NCBI GenBank assembly: GCA_033032175.1
Contig: CM065320.1
Coordinates: 9,548,001 to 9,612,000 of the forward strand
Origin: Saturnia japonica
Taxonomy: Eukaryota > Arthropoda > Insecta > Lepidoptera > Saturniidae
Length of the DNA: 64,000 bases
Direction of reading: 5' to 3'
This document shows, one piece after another, positions 57,605-64,000 of the stretch (position 1 is its first letter; each line of letters starts with the position of its first letter). Under the pieces are notes generated by a model, which did no database searches, had not been told where the DNA came from, and was given only the letters and a program-made list of their open reading frames with translations. A program made the position numbers and the translations under genes.

Positions 57605-58169
57605 ATATACAAATTTATCCACTGAACAGTTTTAGTAAAATTAGCCGTCAAAGTAAAAACTGTCGTTGAAAAACATTTTATTATTATGATAGTGTACTCC
57701 AAAAATATTAATTACGATTATGTAAAGACTTATTAAAATACCAAAAAAAACGGAAGACAGTTACAAAAACTACGTCACTAACGACCACTTGCACAGTGAT
57801 CTTGCAAAGAAAATCACGTTTATCCTTCTTACACTAGAAGTCTATTAGGTACCATAAATAAAACCGTGATTCGAAGTACTTACATTTAACTTTTGACAAA
57901 CAACAGAGTATATTTAAGAAAACCTTGTTCCTACAATGTTAAAAAAATTAAGGGGAAATTATTTTTTTTAAACAAACTTTCTTACTTTCGTTTTTCTTTG
58001 TTTACTTTACTGAAGAAACCTAAAAACGCTTAGAAATTTTTTTAGGGCTTCCGTTCAAGGATTGAAATGAGTAATAAAAGTGACTATTTTAAAGCCATTT
58101 TGACATGTACTTATTAATCTTATAGAATAGAATGCCGTCGTGCGTTTTTAAGAAAAAAGTGTTTATTAT
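57605..58169. other. No feature seen
   Basis: AT-rich. Nothing recognised. Confidence 0.4.
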
Positions 58170-58400
58170 TTTATTTACGTGGAACCCAAATTCTTTTACT
58201 AAAATAAAAGTAGCATAAGTTACTCCTTATAACATCAGCTATCTGGCAGTGAAAGTCCCGTAAAAACGGGCCAACCGTTTCGGAGTTAGCTGGAACATAC
58301 AGACAAAAATGTAAAAAATTGTTTTTGTTATAAGTAATGTATATAGTTTCAGATACATTTAGTAAAAAGCTGTTATTTGACATTACAAACGGACACCTTT
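58170..58400 (+). repeat. CTAGCTG-type repeat, subfamily 2, inverted copy 3
   Basis: Reverse complement words of 32095-32401 and 52345-52842: TATAACATCAGCTATC, TTTAGTAAAAAGCTGTTAT and TTGACATTACAAACGGACACC. Confidence 0.72.
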
Positions 58401-58979
58401 ATTTATTTGATAGAAGTGAAACGTGATAAAAGTATAGATAGTACAAGAAAAAAAAAGAAAAAAAAAAAAGAAATCAAAATTCAAAGATTTTGAAGAGTTT
58501 TTTTAAGTCTGTTAAAAGAATATAATGTATCAAACTATCTTAGCTTTCCTCCTCCTGTAGCTCCTTTTATCTAAGTTATATATGTTTTCTCTCTCATGTA
58601 ACGAAATGAGCCTAAATGTGATGCGTCTTTGAAATTTCACTCTCAATTATCGAATCTCCGCCACGCCGCCGCCGCCGTCTAAGAAGTTTCACTAAAAAAA
58701 CATTACATTGGTGAGACACGTGGTGCGCTTGTGCCCAGTATAGGAAACTATCGGGACGGGAGTTTTTTTTTTCATTCATATTTCCATCAAGTGACATCGA
58801 CCGTGTCGTCTTCACTTTCATATTCAATCGAGAAAGAGTAAGATGGACGACGATGTACCCCACTATAATAACCAAAGTACTAATTACTACATTATTACAA
58901 CAGGCGTATGGGTTAATGGCAAATGTTTATATATTTTTTTAATTCTTTATAGGATTAGCATTTGACCACAATTTCACCT
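58401..58979. other. Unassigned, small CpG-rich patch
   Basis: A-rich tract at 58445-58470 and CCGCCACGCCGCCGCCGCCG at 58660-58680. No gene recognised. Confidence 0.35.
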
Positions 58980-59228
58980 GATGATATGATGGTGATGGTG
59001 TGGCCCAAGATGGTGGTAGCACGTTAGACCTCAAAATCGGGGGCTGGCTCTCAAGTGCTGCTGCCGGAACACACCTATATGTGCTTGGCGACAGATTTGT
59101 AACTTGAGTGTGGTAGCTAACCAAAGATCATCAAGATGTTTTCCTTCACCGAAAACTAAGGCTCATTGCAGGGATTCGAACTCACGGCGATCGATGCGGT
59201 TTTCGTACACGCTACTACTGAGCCATCA
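58980..59228 (-). mobile_element. SINE B, copy 2
   Basis: On the minus strand: AATGATGGCTCAGTAGTAGC (A-box side), GTGAGTTCGAATCCCTGC (B box), TTTTCGGTGAAGGAAAACAT, TTGGTTAGCTACCAC, TCTGTCGCCAAGCACATA. Matches 36825-37050. The tRNA-like head and shared body mark a SINE. Confidence 0.85.
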
Positions 59229-59990
59229 TTGTTTCCATAATCCACACATCCAATTTGCTATTTGTGCATACTAGTGAAACCTTCAAAGAATTTTACTGAC
59301 TGAAATTATCAAACAATAAGTGTATTGCAACAGATAAACACGTCAAGACTTCGACTGTGTGATAAATTATAATATAATATTTTCAAATAAGTATTCTGTC
59401 CCACACTTGAAACACTTAATGCATTTTTAAGTGTGTACGTAATGGATCTTACCAAATTAATGTCACGGTGATTACATAACTTCAGGAAATTATCTTATAC
59501 AATTTACTTAAATTTAATTTTAGCAACAGCAATGAATGAATAATATGTTTTTCCTGACAGTTACTTAGATTTTATATTACTTTCTGACAGATACTTAGAC
59601 ACGATAAAACAAGATAAATATAACAAGATCAAAACCTAAAACAAGATAATTGTAATTATGTTGTTTATAATAATATCCACTTTAATAATCTGCAACTAAT
59701 TTGTATAATTCATATAATTCACAATGCAGGTGCGTCATTGAGTTCTGGTTAAAAGGAATATTTTAAAACATAACATGTGGTCTTCGATACATCTGCTTAT
59801 TCGTTACATACATACGTGTTAATAACAACGGATACTGAGAGTAACTCGGAATGTAATTATTAGCAATCTTTTCACTTGATTTTTCTAAGAGGTTAAAATC
59901 ATTGGCAAACTTTAATGCATTTAAATACACATGAAAACATTTCATACAACTTTTGAAAATGACTTGCCTATTAACGAAGACGTTCAAAAC
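59229..59990. other. No feature seen
   Basis: AT-rich. Short ORFs only. Confidence 0.4.
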
Positions 59991-60246
59991 TGCCTCGTTA
60001 GCCTAGTGGTCGTAAGCGCGACTGCTATGATCGAGGTCCTGGATTCGATTTCCAGGTCGAGCAAAGTGTTAATGGGTTTTTACTATAAAATTCTCAGTAG
60101 CAGCTCGGAGTTTGGCTTCGTGCCCGATTAATGGCAATAGGCTCGCCCCCTATTACATGGGACCTAAAAACATATTGGTCGAACTGTGGGTGTACATTAG
60201 TACACCTCTGCCTAACCCTTCGAGGAATACAGGCGTGATGGTATGT
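59991..60246 (+). mobile_element. tRNA-derived SINE A, copy 2
   Basis: TGCCTCGTTAGCCTAGTGGT at the 5' end and a slightly decayed B box (GGATTCGATTTCC), then the same body as 13976-14229 (CAGTAGCAGCTCGGAGTTTG, GGGTGTACATTAGTACACCT) ending AGGCGTGATGGTATG. Confidence 0.9.
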
Positions 60247-60388
60247 TCAAAAGAATAATGAAAATGTATATTTGTTTATCTAATCACGTTAAGTAAACAG
60301 AGTTGCATTAATATGCGATAATTACAATAATATTTTGCATATTTATGATGTGATAACGAATAGTTTAAGTTTAGTAGTACTACAAGTA

Positions 60389-61653
60389 TTAGGAGGTCCT
60401 TACATATCAAATTAGCGTTTTATATGGTAAAAGTAAAATGAAAAAAATATTATGAAATTATACATTTAATCAATCGAAGTATGTACTATTATTATCTATG
60501 CACTTTTGCCATTTTAAAGGTAGTTCATTGATTCCATTGCTGAAAATTTTGTGGGAGCAAGAATCAATAAAATCTTTGAAGGCAGTTTGGACAGCCTCAT
60601 CGGAATTGAATTTATTTTCCTTGCAAGAAATTTTCCAAATTCCGAAAAAAGTGGTAATCTGTTGGAGCAATGTCCGGGGAATATGGTGGGTTTCGGAGAC
60701 ATTCCAACCGCAGTTCCTCTAATTTAGCGACCGTCGGTCGTTAAGTATGGGGTCTAGCGTTGTTCTAAAGTAGCAATGGGCTTGAGATATTGAACAGTCT
60801 CGGTTGTTTAACGGCTAGCTTTTCCATCATGTTTTGCAATTGTTGACAATACAGATCTGCCGTTATCGTCTGGATAGATCTTACGAAGCTTAGTGTATGA
60901 CACCAGCACTGGTCCACCAACCACTCACCAGTACCTTATTCTGAGACGACTTTCGCATGGGACAGGATTTGGCCGGCTCTTCTAGGTTCAACCACTGTGA
61001 TGAGCGTTTCCGATTGTCGTAAAGGAACCATTTTTGGTCACAAGTAACAATACGATTCAAAATTCCCTCGTTATTGTGACGGTTGAGTAATGTAATGCAG
61101 AACTCAATAGGTGTTTGTTGGCAAGCTTCAGTCATTTCATGCGGTACCAATTTCTCGAGCTTTTTCACTTTTCCTGTTTGTTTCAAGTGAATTAATTTTA
61201 TTTATCAGTCACACCGCAGCCTGCCACTAACTCTGATGTGGTTTGCGAATGATCCGCTTCAACGATCACCTTTGATTTTTTATTTTCAACTAGGGTCTAG
61301 AAGGCCGTTTGTTTCGTAGGTAAAAATTTCCAGAACGAAAACGTTGGAACCAAAAACGTACCGTGTTTTATTTTACAGTAGCTTTCCCATACACATCATT
61401 AATCCTTCGAGTTGATTATGCAGCGCTGATGCCACAATGGAATTTATATTCGTAAATAAGGCGATATTTTAAATTTTCTATTTTGTGAAAAGAACGATGT
61501 CAAAGAAAAATAAAATGGTGCGAAAACAAATGAATCACTAAATTCGAAACAAAAATACACAAGCCTAAATTTGGAATTTCTAACCAGACGCCAGATATTT
61601 GAGATCAAAGTGACAAGTTCAACAAAACACCAATTTCATATGTAAGGACCTAA
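60389..61653 (-). pseudogene. Mariner relic (4), full length
   Basis: 1265 bp with ends TTAGGAGGTCCTTACATAT and, inverted, TTAGGTCCTTACATATGAAA, flanked by TA on both sides (60387-60388, 61654-61655). The minus-strand transposase is broken. 61186-60890 has KLEKLVPHEMTEACQQ and NRIVTCDQKWFLYDN (first Asp motif, Cys in place of the usual Gly). The third motif region is frameshifted. The C-terminus at 60670-60470 reads FNSDEAVQTAFKDFIDS and GINELPLKWQKCIDNN. It is the fuller relative of the fragment at 55816. Confidence 0.92.
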
Positions 61654-61655
61654 TA

Positions 61656-63275
61656 TATCACAAAAGTGTTTTCTGTGTGTATGTGAAACATCTAATGCGG
61701 CGGGTCAGACCGATTGTCGGACCCAATATTGGCGGACTTTGGGGTGGCGACGCTTTAGCCAACGTTGGCAATGTGCTGCTGACATCGTGTTTTTTTAATA
61801 GACATACTGGATCATTTCTACGTTTAAACATACGTTAAAACATGGATAGATTAAAAGCGGTTGGTTGGGATCGCGACCACCATACAAGTGATAATAAAAT
61901 AAACATCCTCTGTGACTTTCTTTTAGGTACTGGTACTGGACCTGGTTCTGGTATTGGCACAGCCAGTCAGTTACACACACAAACTTTTTTTTGAAATATT
62001 TACTAAAATGTTTCACATCTGCCGGGCGTCCCGTGACGGCCAACTTTTTTTAAATGGAAAAGATTTCGACACCTTAGGAACATATACGGGGCGACCGTCT
62101 TACCTTAAGTATCATTAGGTCGTTTTTCATGAAATTAATTTTAGTGAAATTATTCAGGTGTAGTATTTCCTAAAATTGACGAAAAATCTATTATACGTAA
62201 ATCAACTCAGAGTTATGTTAGTAAGCTATTAGAGTAACTGCAGAAGTGACTACTCGCATTCTTCTTTCTATTTACTAGCAGAGTGATATGATATTTTTAA
62301 TGCCCGCGGCTACCTATGTTCCTTCAGTAAAAAAATCTTTCGCATAACTTCTATAGATTTATTCTGGTAGCTGCAATTGAGAGCCAATTTCTCTAGGTTT
62401 ATCGTGTTACTATCTTTGGCCGCAACTTTAAAAAATACTGTTCTTTATTTTCTCAATTCTCAATTCGAATGTATATTTTTTTAATGAACCGACTTAATTT
62501 TTTTTTTTTGGAAAGCGTGTTCCGCTTATTTGTTTCCATTTTAATATCATTGACATTGATTGGACCTTCAACTTCGAAGATACACCAGGGAACTCCTAAA
62601 AATCATTAAAGTTGGTTTTATTTTTTTAAACATTGTCTTGTAAAAAAAAACATTTCATTATTTTAAATAATTGCCAAAACATCTATCTTAAATAATAATG
62701 CTACCGTAAGACAATTCCTCATATCTCCTATGAATTTCGTACTTTTAATTAAGACAACACACTTTGAAATGTATGATACTTATATTATAGTTTTATTAAT
62801 GTTTGATAACTATCAACAACCTATTTAAATAGTATATTGATTTGTTAATATTTAAATACTGTATGAAATACGAGCAGGCATGTAGTGCTGAGTGCAGCCA
62901 CGCGATCAACCGACCGAGACCGCACCGCTCGTAAGTTTTCGAAACTTTCAATTGTTGGTGACAATGATGCAAATGTAAGTGACTGCTTTTCGACAACAGT
63001 TTTATTATTTGTAAAAGATGTCTGTATAGTAATAATGTTCAACTGACAAACATTTTTTACTAATTAAAAAAATGTTTTGTTGATTTGAATAACACCCCAC
63101 AGTAAGTTACAAACGTGAAATTTTACCACCGTTTCGAAACTACTGTCATATTTAAAATCACTAGCTAAGCTAGCAGGTAACTCAGTGGTAATTATTTTAT
63201 GCATAATAATAATCATAATCAATGTAAGTGTGATGCTGTTAATAGCGTCGGGCAATATACATAAGGTAACATGAC
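61656..63275. other. Mostly unassigned
   Basis: GGTTGGGATCGCGACCACCAT (61862-61882) hints at a repeat C word. A small GC-rich patch sits at 62895-62935. No gene recognised. Confidence 0.35.
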
Positions 63276-63314
63276 TATAAAAGACGTCACTGTCGCCTCG
63301 CAACTAAACATGGT
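63276..63314 (+). promoter_or_regulatory. TATA-box promoter with possible tiny first exon
   Basis: TATAAAAG at 63276-63283, preceded by a TATACATAAGG stretch and followed by GACGTCAC (CRE-like). About 27 nt later comes CAACTAAACATG directly joined to a consensus donor GTAAGC (63313). TATA-driven insect genes such as cuticle genes often have a very short first exon. No second exon is recognisable before 64000. Confidence 0.35.
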
Positions 63315-64000
63315 AAGCCGGGTGGCAGCGCGCGCACGCTCCGTGCCCTCCCCGGTCGATACTACGCCAGACTCCATTTTTTTTTATATTCTCTCCCGTC
63401 ACCAATTGCATAATAAAAAACATATCCAATAATTACAAAACGCAATTGAATTCATACATGTTCAAGGTTTTTAAATTAAATGCATTTTTTAAAGTTTCAA
63501 TAGAAGATCACAAGCACACGTCATTATATTTCAAATGAATGATTGGTCTTGCGTCAGTACACAAATAAATAATAGGCATTCTTCTAAAGTTTCCCTATAA
63601 TTAACTGTTAAGATAGCTATTATTAATAACTGTTAATGAAATAATAATAACATGATAATTTAGCTACTCAAGAAATAACGGTTTTTTGTAAATTACTAAT
63701 TTAAAAGTACAGAAAAGGGTATTTTGAAGTGAAACTTCTTTATCGACGTATGGGAGAAATTTTGTAGCAATCGTCACGTTTTTCGGTAACGCGCCATGTT
63801 GCTTTTTTTATCAAAGTTTAGTATAGTGACGTAAAGAATATAATGTAATATATTATAATAATAACAACAATATATTAGTTTTGAAGTTTGGTTTGAAATA
63901 AGAATAACAATATATTAATTTGAAAGTGATAAAATAAGACTTATTCAAATTTAAGTGAATTTACAAGAAAAGTGAGAGTGATTATATATTTCGTTTTATA
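63315..64000. other. Window end, no gene assigned
   Basis: A GC-rich patch (63315-63370) is followed by AT-rich DNA. The upstream exons of the minus-strand mam-like gene are expected beyond this end. Confidence 0.35.

Noticed and set aside
58612..58875. 87-codon minus-strand ORF with an Arg run as a coding exon
   Set aside because: The Arg run comes from a CCG microsatellite; no splice or domain support.
63219..63377. First exon of mam on the minus strand
   Set aside because: It has an ATG and GC-rich codons, but no recognisable Notch-binding helix and no clear donor; kept only as a possibility under the 63.3-kb finding.

Overview
This window is eukaryotic, and almost certainly nuclear DNA of a moth or butterfly. 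The evidence is AT-rich DNA with spliced genes (GT..AG introns whose phases agree), mariner copies of the types common in Lepidoptera, tRNA-derived SINEs, a mag-lineage Ty3/gypsy LTR element with very short LTRs, and a dense scatter of one Lepidoptera-type interspersed repeat that starts CTAGCTG..CCGCGGC.. or, read from the other strand, ends ..GCGAAGCCGCGGGCACAGCTAGT. There are no operons, CRISPR arrays or rRNA genes.

Three host genes are supported. (1) ELP4, a subunit of the Elongator complex, on + at 8185-15530: seven coding exons, 370 codons, all splice phases consistent. (2) A tetraspanin on + at 20609-28943: five coding exons, 342 codons, four membrane segments and a large loop with CCG, SCC and GC motifs. 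(3) The C-terminal part of a Gln/Met-rich co-activator on - at 48754-33039: six exons ending at a real stop. It is best explained as mastermind (mam, Notch pathway). Its 5' exons, including the Notch/CSL-binding N-terminus, are not recognisable here and probably lie beyond 64000. The tetraspanin and mam converge; poly(A) signals for both strands sit close together near 29284-29322.

Most of the rest is transposon debris. 1-8 kb: a hAT (ZMYM1-like) relic and a P-element/THAP9-like relic. 8-15.5 kb: ELP4, whose fourth intron (3.8 kb) holds a Jockey-like LINE relic and several repeats, and whose fifth holds a SINE. 17.4-20.1 kb: a 2.74-kb mariner/Tc1-type element with unusually long inverted repeats of about 250 bp. 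20.6-29 kb: the tetraspanin, whose last intron holds a LINE relic into which a young LTR element with identical LTRs has inserted. 33-49 kb: mam exons separated by LINE, mariner and repeat insertions. 49-64 kb: no recognised gene, but three mariner relics, a foldback MITE, SINEs and a possible TATA promoter at 63276.

The most interesting signals are: (a) the LTR element, whose single intact 774-codon ORF fuses Gag-protease directly to integrase with reverse transcriptase and RNase H missing; (b) the tetraspanin reading frame, which continues for 30 coding-like codons after an in-frame TGA; (c) a mam splice donor that appears to lie inside a repeat; and (d) the long-TIR mariner-like element.
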